NCBI RefSeq assembly: GCF_006124995.1
Contig: NZ_QEWN01000008.1
Location: forward strand, 1 to 64,000
Origin: Vibrio sp. Hep-1b-8
GTDB lineage: Bacteria; Pseudomonadota; Gammaproteobacteria; Enterobacterales; Vibrionaceae
DNA: 64,000 nucleotides
Direction: 5' to 3'
Made by a program: the position numbers and the translations under genes. Of this stretch, positions 40,258 to 48,976 are shown piece after piece. How positions within the stretch are numbered: the first letter of the stretch is position 1; each line of letters starts with the position of its first letter. The notes under the pieces were generated by a model, which was given only the letters and a program-made list of their open reading frames with translations, was not told the DNA's origin and did no database searches.

Positions 40258-40344
40258 GATGTGTATCCTTTTGTAATGTTCTGCTTTATGAATCCATAAC
40301 TTGGTTGTTACAATACACTAATTCGCACATTTGGGGATCTCACA

Positions 40345-41406
40345 TTGGAATTTTTGTTGGACTATGGCCTGTTTTTGGCCAAGATTGTGACTGTTGTAGT
40401 CGCGGTGATTGCGATATTGGTTATTGCTAAAGCAGTGAGCGGAAAAAGTGGTGCTGCCAAGGGTGAACTCGAAATCACCAACTTAACAGAGCAGCATAAA
40501 AATACCGTTGAACAGCTAGAACATTACTTACATGACGATGCTTTCATCAAGGCTCGCGATAAGGCTGAGAAGAAGCAAGAGAAAGAACAGAATAAAGCAC
40601 GCGAAAAAGAGATTAAGAAGGCATCAAAAGAGGGTGAACTGGATAGCAAACGTGAACCTCATCTGTTTGTCCTTGATTTTAAAGGTAGTATTGATGCTAA
40701 AGAAGTGGCTTCGCTGCGTGAGGAAGTGACGGCGATTTTAGCTGTAGCCCGTGAAGGTGATGAAGTGTTACTACGATTAGAGTCTGGTGGTGGCATGGTA
40801 CATGGCTACGGCCTTGCTTCGTCTCAACTGGATCGTATCAAGGCAGCAAAACTTCCTTTGACGATTGCTGTTGATAAAGTCGCGGCAAGCGGGGGCTATA
40901 TGATGGCCTGCATCGCCGATAAGATTGTTTCAGCACCATTTGCCATCGTCGGTTCTATTGGCGTGATTGCCCAGTTACCAAACTTCAATAAAGTGCTGAA
41001 AAAGTACGATATTGAATATGAGCAACTGACGGCCGGCGAATACAAGCGCACGCTGACTATGTTTGGAGAAAACACAGATAAAGCACGCGAGAAATTCAAG
41101 CAAGAGCTAGAAGAGACGCATGATCTTTTTAAAGATTTTATCCGTGAACGTCGTCCTGCATTAGAGTTAGATAAAGTCGCGACGGGCGAGCATTGGTTTG
41201 GTACCCAAGCCTATAAACTTGGTTTGGTTGATGAGATTAAAACGTCAGATGACATTGTCGTTGAAGCGTGCAAGGACAAAACCGTACTAGCCATTCATTA
41301 TGTAGAGAAGAAGAAGCTGACCTCAAAGCTTGCAGGTCTTGCCGGAGAGGCGGCTGACAACGTTCTGATGAAGTTGATTGACCGTGGCCAGCGCCCAATC
41401 ATCTAA
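40345..41406 (+). CDS. sohB: Inner-membrane protease SohB
   Basis: A member of the signal-peptide-peptidase/SppA family (S49). A membrane helix lies at residues 5-27, followed by a charged Lys/Glu coiled-coil-like stretch (about 65-100). The protease domain has the serine in VDKVAASGGYMMACIADK (near 180), and its lysine is probably in the EYKRTLTMFGE region. It has 353 residues and faces the periplasm by analogy. It is followed by a terminator. Confidence 0.92.
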   Translation: MEFLLDYGLFLAKIVTVVVAVIAILVIAKAVSGKSGAAKGELEITNLTEQHKNTVEQLEHYLHDDAFIKARDKAEKKQEKEQNKAREKEIKKASKEGELDSKREPHLFVLDFKGSIDAKEVASLREEVTAILAVAREGDEVLLRLESGGGMVHGYGLASSQLDRIKAAKLPLTIAVDKVAASGGYMMACIADKIVSAPFAIVGSIGVIAQLPNFNKVLKKYDIEYEQLTAGEYKRTLTMFGENTDKAREKFKQELEETHDLFKDFIRERRPALELDKVATGEHWFGTQAYKLGLVDEIKTSDDIVVEACKDKTVLAIHYVEKKKLTSKLAGLAGEAADNVLMKLIDRGQRPII

Positions 41407-41426
41407 ATGACTAATCATGCAGAATC

Positions 41427-41456
41427 AAAGCGCCTATCTCAAATGGCGCTTTTTTA
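41427..41456 (+). terminator. Terminator of sohB
   Basis: Arms AAAGCGCC and GGCGCTTT with a ten-base loop and a following T-run lie 21 bases after the stop. Confidence 0.88.
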
Positions 41457-41553
41457 TTTGTATTATATGAGGTGTTAAAAGCGGCAAGAAAGGCGAAGTC
41501 ATTTAAAAGTTAACCTGAATTATGCGAAATGGTAGCCATTTATAATGTTGTCT

Positions 41554-41575
41554 ATAGAGTATATACTTACTCTAT
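41554..41575. promoter_or_regulatory. Possible palindromic operator upstream of an unknown gene
   Basis: Perfect 8-base arms ATAGAGTA and TACTCTAT with a 6-base spacer lie 33 bases before an ATG and just after a TATAAT (41541-41546) that could be a -10 box. A dimeric repressor bound here would cover the transcription start. The regulator is unknown. Confidence 0.5.
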
Positions 41576-41608
41576 GTCGGATTTTACATGAAGTCCTAGG
41601 TATACTGG

Positions 41609-42091
41609 ATGTTAATAAAAAAACAAGAAGCACCACATGATATGCAGATAGGTGCTCGATTTGAAACAAAAAAACATGGCTATGTAACTGTGATTGAATA
41701 CTACAATACACATACAGTTATTGTTGCGTTTGAAAATACTGGGAATATTCGATCAATTACTGCTGCTAAACTCCGTAGTGGACAAGTCTCAGATCGCTCC
41801 GTTCCACCGCAATCTTCTATGGTTGGAGAAAAAGTAGAATCGGTTAAACACGGTATCTTAACCATTATTCAAGTGGAATCTGAAAATATAGTGGTTCTTG
41901 AAAATGAATATGGTGAAGAAATCCGTATGCTACTTCCTGCTGTTCAAAAACTTCGAGATCGTTTAGACGATGAATCAGAAATTTCTAAGCCAGAAATGCC
42001 GACTTCTTTAAGTGCACTGACTAAGAGAAATAAAAAGACCAAAGATGTTAATAGTCTTCTAAAGAAAATGCTTATCGATTACGGGAAATAA
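41609..42091 (+). CDS. Unknown protein with two KOW/SH3-like repeats
   Basis: 160 residues, not recognised. It contains two similar segments: IGARFETKKHGYVTVIEYYN (about 14-33) and VGEKVESVKHGILTIIQVES (about 72-91). Each is followed by a V-V-N/E core, suggesting two small SH3-like beta barrels. The C-terminal tail is basic (TKRNKKTKDVNSLLKKM). Such a layout is seen in some phage-encoded nucleic-acid-binding proteins; no function is claimed. The region is AT-rich compared with sohB. It is transcribed alone, possibly from a promoter with a palindromic operator. Confidence 0.6.
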   Translation: MLIKKQEAPHDMQIGARFETKKHGYVTVIEYYNTHTVIVAFENTGNIRSITAAKLRSGQVSDRSVPPQSSMVGEKVESVKHGILTIIQVESENIVVLENEYGEEIRMLLPAVQKLRDRLDDESEISKPEMPTSLSALTKRNKKTKDVNSLLKKMLIDYGK

Positions 42092-42360
42092 TTCACGCTA
42101 TTATTTAACCTCATTCATATTGCCAGATCACACTTCCATTCACTCTGGAAATAACGAACTAGAAATAGACTCAATTGCCACAGCTCCTTTTGCTTGCTTA
42201 GTGTTAATTTCGCTGGTTTTAACTTTAATTTACGAGACCTGCGTCACAAGGTCATTTTGATTTTGTGATGGTGATCTATTCCGTTTTCGGACCATTTGGA
42301 TATGATTCATTTCAACAAAGAAACGAAAGCGAAATAGCTTTCGATTAAAACCCCTACGAG

Positions 42361-42639
42361 ATGAATATTATGAAAAAGATTATGGTTGTGTGCGGTAATG
42401 GTCTTGGTACATCACTAATGATGGAAATGGCTGTAAAAGAAGTCGTTAATAAACTTGGCTTTTCCGCTGAAGTTGATCATGAAGATTTATCATCAGCTGC
42501 ATCAAGTAATGCTGATATTTGGGTTGCGGCAACAGACGTGGCAAATCAGTTAGCAGAGGCAGGAAAAAACAATATTGTCAGCCTTGCTAATATTTTTGAT
42601 AAAGCTTCTATTGAAGAGCAATTAAAGAACTTCATGTAA
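42361..42639 (+). CDS. PTS IIB component, ascorbate (UlaB/SgaB) type
   Basis: The phosphocysteine carrier of an ascorbate-family PTS. VVCGNGLGTSLMM (about 9-21) holds the phosphorylated cysteine in the typical position after the first strand. It has 92 residues from ATG 42361; a second ATG at 42370 gives 89 residues, and neither has a strong ribosome-binding site. It is the first gene of a three-gene operon, 12 bases before the IIC gene. Upstream (42092-42360) lie TGTGATGGTGATC (about 42263-42275) and a small CGAAAGC/GCTTTCG hairpin, which may be control sites. Confidence 0.82.
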   Translation: MNIMKKIMVVCGNGLGTSLMMEMAVKEVVNKLGFSAEVDHEDLSSAASSNADIWVAATDVANQLAEAGKNNIVSLANIFDKASIEEQLKNFM

Positions 42640-42651
42640 GGGAATTCTATT

Positions 42652-43908
42652 ATGGCAAGCTTTTTTGAGTTTATGCTTGGCTTATTAAAAGAGCCAGCAA
42701 TCATGGTCGGATTAATCGCCTTTATCGGTCTTGTTGCGCAAAAATCTGATATTTCTACTATTTTGAAAGGCACAATTAAAACCGTAATGGGTTTCCTAAT
42801 TTTGGGTTTTGGTGCTGGTGCTCTTGTTGGAGCATTAAATCATTTTTCAACAGTATTCACAGAAGCTTTTGGTGTAAGCGGAGTGATTCCAAATAATGAA
42901 GCTATCGTAGCATTAGCACAAGAAGTATTTGGCTATGAAATGGCACTCATTATGTTCTTTGCCTTCGTGGTTAATATTTTGTTGGCTCGTTTTACTCCAT
43001 TGAAATATATTTTCCTAACGGGTCACCACACGATGTTTATGTCAATGCTCGTTGCGGTAATTCTATCGACAGCAGGCATTAAAGGTGCAATATTAGTTGC
43101 AATGGGCTCGGTGATTGTCGGCTCTTTAATGGTGATCATGCCAGCGCTTGCGCAGAAATATACAGAGAAAGTCATGGGCACAGATCAACTCGCGATGGGC
43201 CACTTCTCTACCTTTTCTTACCTAGTTTCGGGCTACATCGGCAGTAAGTTCGGTGATACTTCGAAAACAACAGAAGATATCAATGTACCAAAAAGCCTAA
43301 TGTTCTTGCGTGATACTCCGGTAGCCGTTGCTACGACAATGGCGGTGTTCTTTATGTTCGCATCTATTATCGCTGGTGGTGATTTTGTTGAGACAGTGTC
43401 TGGTGGACAGAATTGGGTCGTCTTTACCTTTATGCAATCACTAACATTTGCCGGTGGGGTTTACATTGTCCTGCAAGGTGTGAAGATGCTTATCGCTGAG
43501 ATTGTCCCGGCATTTAAAGGCATCTCTGACAAATTGGTACCGGGTGCAAAACCAGCACTAGACTGTCCGATGGTATTCCCTGTGGCACCAAATGCTGTGC
43601 TTATCGGCTTCCTGTCATCGTTTTCAGCTGGTCTTGTGGCGATGGGTATTCAGGGCATGTTTGACTGGACTATTATCGTTGCGGGTGTCGTACCTCACTT
43701 CTTCGTAGGAGGTGCAGCTGGCGTCTATGGTAACGCAACGGGTGGTCTTCGTGGTGCAGTATTGGGTTCATTTACGCAAGGTCTATGTATTTCCTTCCTG
43801 CCTATGTTGCTACTTCCAGTACTGGGTGGTCTAGGGCTTGAAGCGACGACGTTTGCTGACTTTGATTTTGGTGTAGTTGGTCTGATTCTAGGTTGGTTAG
43901 TATCATGA
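42652..43908 (+). CDS. PTS IIC component, ascorbate (UlaA/SgaT) type
   Basis: The membrane channel of the ascorbate-family PTS, 418 residues with about ten hydrophobic helices. Conserved family stretches include FLILGFGAGALVGALNHF, FAFVVNILLARFTPLKYIFLTGHH, and a conserved GHFSTFSYLVSGYIG. It is shorter than E. coli UlaA (about 465). A four-base overlap (ATGA) couples it to IIA. None of the ascorbate catabolic genes (ulaD-G) lies next to it, so the real substrate is open. Confidence 0.85.
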   Translation: MASFFEFMLGLLKEPAIMVGLIAFIGLVAQKSDISTILKGTIKTVMGFLILGFGAGALVGALNHFSTVFTEAFGVSGVIPNNEAIVALAQEVFGYEMALIMFFAFVVNILLARFTPLKYIFLTGHHTMFMSMLVAVILSTAGIKGAILVAMGSVIVGSLMVIMPALAQKYTEKVMGTDQLAMGHFSTFSYLVSGYIGSKFGDTSKTTEDINVPKSLMFLRDTPVAVATTMAVFFMFASIIAGGDFVETVSGGQNWVVFTFMQSLTFAGGVYIVLQGVKMLIAEIVPAFKGISDKLVPGAKPALDCPMVFPVAPNAVLIGFLSSFSAGLVAMGIQGMFDWTIIVAGVVPHFFVGGAAGVYGNATGGLRGAVLGSFTQGLCISFLPMLLLPVLGGLGLEATTFADFDFGVVGLILGWLVS

Positions 43909-44351
43909 GTCTTTTGAATCTTATTGGCGACAATATTGTTATCTCAAATGAGCAGAACTTAACGGTTGATGCAGCACTAAACATTACTTGCTCAAAGTTG
44001 TTAGAGCAGGGCAAGGTAGAAGCAAGTTATCTAGAAGCGATTAAAACTAAGCATAAAGAAATCGGTGCGTACTATGTTTTGGCGCCCAAAATCGCCATGC
44101 CTCATGCGCGACCAGAAGATGGTGTGAATGAAGCTGCATTACAAATCACAGTGTTTAGACATGGTGTTGATTTAGAGTCAGAAGATAATGGTGATGTGTT
44201 CTTCTCAGTCACTTTGGCAGCGTTGGATTCAAACAGCCATATACAAACTATTGTTGCTTTGTCTGAACTGTTTCAAAACGATGAGGATGTTGAAGCGATT
44301 ATTGCAGCTGAAAATGAGTCTGCGATTGCTGAGATTCTCAAAAGATACTGA
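43905..44351 (+). CDS. PTS IIA component, mannitol/fructose-type domain
   Basis: The phosphohistidine carrier of the same PTS, 148 residues from ATG 43905, which overlaps the IIC stop. The active histidine is in KIAMPHARPEDGV (near 67), the pattern of the PTS_EIIA_2 family to which UlaC belongs. It ends the operon and is followed by a terminator. Confidence 0.85.
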   Translation: MSLLNLIGDNIVISNEQNLTVDAALNITCSKLLEQGKVEASYLEAIKTKHKEIGAYYVLAPKIAMPHARPEDGVNEAALQITVFRHGVDLESEDNGDVFFSVTLAALDSNSHIQTIVALSELFQNDEDVEAIIAAENESAIAEILKRY

Positions 44352-44378
44352 TTAAGTGATCCCCCTTCCTGAAAGTTT

Positions 44379-44407
44379 AAGCCCTCGCTAGTCACGAGGG
44401 CTTTTTT
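44379..44407 (+). terminator. Terminator of the PTS operon
   Basis: Arms AAGCCCTCG and CGAGGGCTT with a 7-base loop, followed by TTTT, 28 bases after the stop. Confidence 0.9.
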
Positions 44408-44459
44408 AACTCACTTCAGTGGTCTAAACGGAGTCGTTTAGCCTTAAACGATGAGCCTG

Positions 44460-45896
44460 CTATTGGCTTGATGCAGAACTGCGAGGTGCTTTTGCGCGGT
44501 TAGGGCGTCGGTTAGACGGTTTACCGTTTGATGGCTTACTGCTACCAGAACGGCCTTTCGCTTTTCCTTCGCCATGCTTAACGTTAGTAGGTTTGCTTTC
44601 TCCACTTGGCTTACTATGACCGAAATGGCGTTTATTTTTGCTTGCTGGCTTATTGCCACGGGCATTATCTCCTGAGCGTTGACCATCTTGGTGGCCAGTC
44701 TTAGGCTTCTTAGGTTTTTTCGCCTTGATAGGGCGTGTATCTAGTTTTGATTCTGGCAACTCGTTAACCGGTTTAAAGCCTTCCAGCTCAAAACGCGGCA
44801 GTACTTGTTGAATCAAACGTTCAATACCAAATAAATCACCCGCCTCATCCGCTTCTACTAAAGAGATCGCTTTGCCTACTTCACCTGCACGACCTGTACG
44901 ACCGATACGATGAACGTAGTCTTCGGAGACATTGGGCAGCTCAAAGTTAACAACTTGTGGCAGCTGTGGAATATCGATACCACGTGCGGCGATATCTGTC
45001 GCAACTAAAACTCGGATATCACCGGATTTAAAGTCAGCCAGTGCTCGAGTACGTGCGCCTTGGCTTTTGTTGCCGTGAATAGCGGCTGCTGTAATGTTCT
45101 CATTATTGAGGAACAGCGCTAAACGGTTCGCACCATGCTTGGTACGGCAGAACACCAGCACCTGTTTCCAGTCGCCATCTTTAATCAGTTTGACTAGCAT
45201 CGGTGCTTTTTTGCGCTTGTCTGCTGGGTAGATGCTTTGCTCAATGGTCACTGCTGTCGAGTTTTCAGGGTTAACCGAAATCTCGACTGGATTGTTTACC
45301 AATCCCTTTGCCAGTTCGCGGATCTCTGGTGAAAAGGTGGCCGAAAACAGTAAGTTCTGACGTTTTGCTGGTAATAAATTTAGGATCTTACGAATATCGC
45401 GGATAAAACCCATGTCAAGCATGCGGTCGGCTTCATCAAGAACCAAAACTTCAAGCTGCTCAAACTTAATCGCGTTTTGCTGGTAAAGGTCGAGTAGACG
45501 TCCTGGCGTAGCCACAACAATGTCGCTACCTTTACGAAGCTTCATCATTTGAGGGTTAATTTTCACACCGCCAAACACAACGGTGGAAGTCAGTTTCTGA
45601 TAACGACTGTACTTGAATACATTCTCTTGAACTTGTGCAGCCAGCTCACGAGTCGGCGTCAAGATTAACGCACGGACATGATTGCCCCTTACTCGTGTAC
45701 CATTGTCTAGGCGTTCAAGGATAGGAAGAGTGAAACCGGCTGTTTTACCTGTACCTGTCTGTGCTGCTGCCATGACATCCTGACCGTTAAGTACGGCAGG
45801 GATAGCTTGCTCCTGAATTGGAGATGGTTTGTCGTAACCCTGTTCCTCAATTGCTTTGAGAATCGGGGCAGAAAGGCCTAAGGAGGTAAAACCCAT
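44460..45896 (-). CDS. rhlE: DEAD-box RNA helicase RhlE
   Basis: An ATP-dependent RNA helicase acting in ribosome assembly and RNA decay. The core (residues about 1-370) has the Q motif [72 protein letters not shown] and [10 protein letters not shown]. After about 390 comes a basic, low-complexity tail ([14 protein letters not shown]...), normal for RhlE. I place the start at ATG 45896 ([16 protein letters not shown]), as in E. coli; a longer frame exists but lacks similarity. The length is 478 residues. Confidence 0.93.
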   Translation of the reverse strand: MGFTSLGLSAPILKAIEEQGYDKPSPIQEQAIPAVLNGQDVMAAAQTGTGKTAGFTLPILERLDNGTRVRGNHVRALILTPTRELAAQVQENVFKYSRYQKLTSTVVFGGVKINPQMMKLRKGSDIVVATPGRLLDLYQQNAIKFEQLEVLVLDEADRMLDMGFIRDIRKILNLLPAKRQNLLFSATFSPEIRELAKGLVNNPVEISVNPENSTAVTIEQSIYPADKRKKAPMLVKLIKDGDWKQVLVFCRTKHGANRLALFLNNENITAAAIHGNKSQGARTRALADFKSGDIRVLVATDIAARGIDIPQLPQVVNFELPNVSEDYVHRIGRTGRAGEVGKAISLVEADEAGDLFGIERLIQQVLPRFELEGFKPVNELPESKLDTRPIKAKKPKKPKTGHQDGQRSGDNARGNKPASKNKRHFGHSKPSGESKPTNVKHGEGKAKGRSGSSKPSNGKPSNRRPNRAKAPRSSASSQ

Positions 45897-45950
45897 AGTG
45901 TGTACTCTGTATAATAAATGCGTAATATTCACGCACATTGGTTATGCGTG

Positions 45951-45976
45951 AAAAAGGGCGCCATTCTGAGCCCTTT
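45951..45976 (-). terminator. Terminator of rrtA
   Basis: Arms AAAGGGC and GCCCTTT with a ten-base loop. On the minus strand they are followed by TTTTTCACG. It lies between rrtA and rhlE. Confidence 0.65.
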
Positions 45977-45999
45977 GACGATGAACATCAACCAAATTA

Positions 46000-46563
46000 T
46001 TACGCAGTGGTCAGAGGTTGGGATTTTCTCTTGATGAAATAGACCATCAGAGCGAATACCAAGCCAGACAGCGCACCGAATAAGTGAGCTTCAACGGCAA
46101 CCGGTGCGTTGATAAGATCGCTGGTTGACTGGGCGGCTCCCATGGTGAGTTCCCACGTCACTTTAAGCATCACACCAACCACCAATAGCCAACTGCTTTT
46201 ACGCTCTTGTAGGGCTTCTAAGGTGGCGAAATAGGCGAAGATGCCATGTAATGTGCCTGATAGTCCGACATAGCCATTCATAGTGGTAAACAAATTGAGA
46301 ATACCAATACAAAGGCTAGTTGCAATCAATATGAGCGCTAAACTCTTGGCTGTTGGCTTAAAAACGAAACAAATCACCCATAGACCCGCCAGATTCATCG
46401 TGAGGTGAGCAAAGTTGGTATGAGTGAAATTTCCTGTTAGGATTCGCCACCATTGGCCTTGGTTAATCCAGTAGCGATGCCAATTTACTTGCGACGCTAA
46501 GGGATCGAATTGCAGACCCAAGCACACTAAACTTATAGCGATTAACAGAAGAAATAAGCGCAC
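46000..46563 (-). CDS. rrtA: Rhombosortase (rhomboid-family intramembrane serine protease)
   Basis: A small rhomboid of six helices. It has GNFTHTNFAHLTMNLAGLW near 50, the catalytic serine in VGLSGTLHGIFAYF and a late histidine in VEAHLFGALSGL. The SGxxHG pattern is that of rhombosortases, which process proteins with a C-terminal GlyGly-CTERM tag in Vibrio and related genera. I prefer the GTG start at 46563 (preceded by GGACAT) over a TTG at 46587 that would overlap the neighbouring gene. The length is 187 residues. Confidence 0.85.
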   Translation of the reverse strand: MRLFLLLIAISLVCLGLQFDPLASQVNWHRYWINQGQWWRILTGNFTHTNFAHLTMNLAGLWVICFVFKPTAKSLALILIATSLCIGILNLFTTMNGYVGLSGTLHGIFAYFATLEALQERKSSWLLVVGVMLKVTWELTMGAAQSTSDLINAPVAVEAHLFGALSGLVFALMVYFIKRKSQPLTTA

Positions 46564-46566
46564 ACT

Positions 46567-47175
46567 ATGTCCCGATATTGTTCTCAATGTGGAAAGTCAC
46601 TCAAAGCTTGTATATGTAAGTGGATACAAAGTTTAACATCAAATGTTGAGCTGGTTATTCTACAGCATCACAGCGAGACGACCAGACCTATGGGCACTGC
46701 ACGTATATTAAAATTGTCGCTGGCCAACAGTTACTGCTTTGAAGGCGAAGATTTCTCGCAGCACGCTGAACTCAATGCTTTGCTGAATGAAGCTCAGTGT
46801 CATCACTTTGTACTCTATCCAGGAGAAGGGGCGTTAGCGCATACGGAAGTCGCCGAGAAGCTAACTGAAGATACCAAGATACGCATTATCTTACTCGATG
46901 GTACATGGAAAAAAGCCTATAAAATTTGGCACTTATCGACCAATCTGCATTCTCTTCCTTTGATACGTTTACCTGATGACCTACAAGGCAACTACCGTAT
47001 CCGCAAAGCGCCAAGTGACAACAGTTTGTCGACTGTTGAGGCTGGCTATCATATTTTGTCGCTCCTTGAGCCAGAAAACGAGTTTAGGCCACTGATTGAG
47101 GCTTTTAACCACATGATAGAGTTTCAGATAAAGCAGATGCCACCGGGGGTGTTTGAGAAAAACTATCTGAGTTAA
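46567..47175 (+). CDS. tapT: tRNA-uridine aminocarboxypropyltransferase (DTW domain, TapT/YfiP)
   Basis: Adds an aminocarboxypropyl group to uridine 47 of tRNA to make acp3U. The N-terminal zinc-type cysteines are in CSQCGKSLKACIC (residues 5-17). The DTW signature appears as LLDGTWKKAYKIW (about 112-124). RIRKAPSDNSLSTVEAGYH is the second conserved block. It has 202 residues. Its start is only three bases from the divergent rrtA start, so each promoter must lie inside the other gene. Confidence 0.88.
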   Translation: MSRYCSQCGKSLKACICKWIQSLTSNVELVILQHHSETTRPMGTARILKLSLANSYCFEGEDFSQHAELNALLNEAQCHHFVLYPGEGALAHTEVAEKLTEDTKIRIILLDGTWKKAYKIWHLSTNLHSLPLIRLPDDLQGNYRIRKAPSDNSLSTVEAGYHILSLLEPENEFRPLIEAFNHMIEFQIKQMPPGVFEKNYLS

Positions 47176-47239
47176 TTAAAATGCCTAGAAAAACAGGAAC
47201 TGACGGCAAAGTTGGATGCCTTTATGGCTGACTAAATAG

Positions 47240-47266
47240 AATCAGGAGCCATTTGGCTCCTGATTT
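47240..47266. terminator. Terminator between tapT and dgt
   Basis: 11-base arms AATCAGGAGCC and GGCTCCTGATT with an ATTT loop lie between convergent genes and can serve both. Confidence 0.85.
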
Positions 47267-47284
47267 GTTAAAGCGCAACGATTG

Positions 47285-48601
47285 CTAGTGTGATGAAAAT
47301 AGCTGCTGATGCAGGCGCTGGGCATGTCCATCTGTCATCGATGAAATGTAATCGGCGATTACCCTATATCCTTCACTCGGGTCGTGTTTTGCTGCCCACT
47401 GCAAACGAACTTGAGTAGGTAACAATCGCTCAGGATCTGCACTGAGCGCTTCGAAAATATCCATGATGATCTGTTGGCCTTTGTACTCGACTACCTGTAC
47501 ATGCGGTACTTGAATAACGTAGTCACTAACGAAGTGTTTAAGAATGTCTAAAGCCTTAGCCATCTTAGGTTCAAGATAGGCATTGAATGAAAGCAGTTCA
47601 CACGCAAAACAGGCATCAACTGGTTTAATAGATATACTGGTCAATAGCGCGTTGACCATCCCACCAATCGCATCTTTGCGCTGGTAGTGAGTGCCTGCAA
47701 ACAACATGTCGGTGATGGAATCGATATGTTGTTCAAACCATGTGTCGCCACATTCCGATAACTGACTGGCCGCCCCTTCAATCCATTGGTGGCGATTGAC
47801 CATTCCAAGTACCAAGGCGTCTTCAAGATCATGCACACCGTAGGCGATATCATCGGCCAGCTCCATAATCGAACAATCGATAGACTTATAGCGAGTCTTT
47901 TTGTGTTCGGTATCAGGCAGTTTTTCATCGCGCATCGTACTGAAAAGCTGTTTGTCTTTTTCGCTCAGAGGTTCGAGCAACCAGTCAAACAGTGAGCGAT
48001 CACAATCATAAAGTCCTTTAGCAGGCATCCAGTCGCGTGCACGGAGTTTGCGTTGATGGGAGACACTGTCTGGGAGGGTCACTGCTCGTGTTTGACTGAT
48101 CATTGCCGGATACTTGATGAGCCCAAGTAGCGTTCGACGAGTTAGGTTCATACCGAAATGTTCAGTGTAAGGTTCGAGTTTAGTGACGATACGAAATGTC
48201 TGTGCATTGCCTTCGAATCCACCGTGTTTGCGCATCATGTAGTTAAGTGCAACTTCTCCACCATGCCCGTAGGGTGGGTGGCCAATGTCATGTGCAAGGC
48301 AAAGTGAATCAATCAAACTGTCACTGGGCAGCAGATCACGAAACTCTGGTTGTTTCTTTTTCAATTGCGCGACAATTCCGGTGCCTAGTTGAGCGGCTTC
48401 TAATGAATGCGTTAAACGAGTGCGGTGGAAGTCATCGAAACTTTTGCCGTGAACCTGAGTTTTCGCTTGTAGGCGGCGAAAGGCAGCAGAATGAAGAATA
48501 CGGGCACGATCGCGTTGATATGGGCTGCGGTGGTCATCACGACGAATCTTATGTTCATCATCATGACGTTGATGCCATAAATCGCTGATTTGAAACGTCA
48601 T
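47285..48601 (-). CDS. dgt: dNTP triphosphohydrolase (dGTPase-like, HD domain)
   Basis: Removes triphosphate from deoxynucleotides. The HD-domain metal ligands are in RLTHSLEAAQLG (near 62), CLAHDIGHPPYGHGGE (near 100) and a later ADDIAYGVHD. I take the start at ATG 48601 (MTFQISDLWHQRHDDE); an earlier start would add 18 residues without similarity. The length is 438 residues. Relatives from Vibrio and other bacteria have been shown to defend against phages by draining dGTP, so this is both a housekeeping and a possible defence gene. Confidence 0.88.
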   Translation of the reverse strand: MTFQISDLWHQRHDDEHKIRRDDHRSPYQRDRARILHSAAFRRLQAKTQVHGKSFDDFHRTRLTHSLEAAQLGTGIVAQLKKKQPEFRDLLPSDSLIDSLCLAHDIGHPPYGHGGEVALNYMMRKHGGFEGNAQTFRIVTKLEPYTEHFGMNLTRRTLLGLIKYPAMISQTRAVTLPDSVSHQRKLRARDWMPAKGLYDCDRSLFDWLLEPLSEKDKQLFSTMRDEKLPDTEHKKTRYKSIDCSIMELADDIAYGVHDLEDALVLGMVNRHQWIEGAASQLSECGDTWFEQHIDSITDMLFAGTHYQRKDAIGGMVNALLTSISIKPVDACFACELLSFNAYLEPKMAKALDILKHFVSDYVIQVPHVQVVEYKGQQIIMDIFEALSADPERLLPTQVRLQWAAKHDPSEGYRVIADYISSMTDGHAQRLHQQLFSSH

Positions 48602-48696
48602 AGGCAATACCCCTCTGTTTTTCCTAACCGTACACCGATGCAGAGAGGACTTCAAGTGGCAGAAAACTATGAAAATTTTGCCACTTGATCCATAGG

Positions 48697-48834
48697 CTAG
48701 TCCTTCATACTTAAAATTAAAACAGCAGCCACGGCGAGAAAAGCCGTCATCATCAGAAATACATCGTTGTAGGCCATAATAGCGGCGTCGCGTTGCATGG
48801 TCGCAATCAGACTTGCTTGTGCCTGTTGCTGCGC
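48697..48834 (-). pseudogene. C-terminal remnant of an EmrB/QacA-type efflux pump
   Basis: On the minus strand 46 codons end in TAG at 48699-48697. They read QQQAQASLIATMQRDAAIMA followed by YNDVFLMMTAFLAVAAVLIL, the last helix of 14-TM drug/proton antiporters of the DHA2 family. The frame is open upstream but changes abruptly at about 48834, where an unrelated plus-strand gene tail begins. No start codon or ribosome-binding site belongs to it. Confidence 0.72.
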
Positions 48835-48960
48835 TTATTACCTGAGTACAAGATGCCTGAAGTACAGGTGAGTCTTGTTTATGCAGATAGGCAACTGATG
48901 CCGAAACGTAAGAAAGTATTGATTGAATATTTGCTTAACGCGTTCTGGCATCGTAATTAA
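48835..48960 (+). pseudogene. C-terminal remnant of a LysR-family regulator
   Basis: A plus-strand tail of 41 codons ends in TAA at 48958-48960. It reads LLPEYKMPEVQVSLVYADRQ followed by LMPKRKKVLIEYLLNAFW, the usual end of LysR effector domains (LPxY...LVY..R..P.R...FIDFL). The N-terminal part is missing. It meets the efflux-pump remnant tail to tail in reverse, as expected if one deletion removed the divergent 5' parts of both genes. Confidence 0.72.
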
Positions 48961-48976
48961 GTGGCAACAAGCTGTA

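Noticed and set aside
42255..42285. cAMP-CRP site upstream of the ascorbate-type PTS operon
   Set aside because: TGTGATGGTGATC has one good half only, so it is mentioned but not listed as a site.
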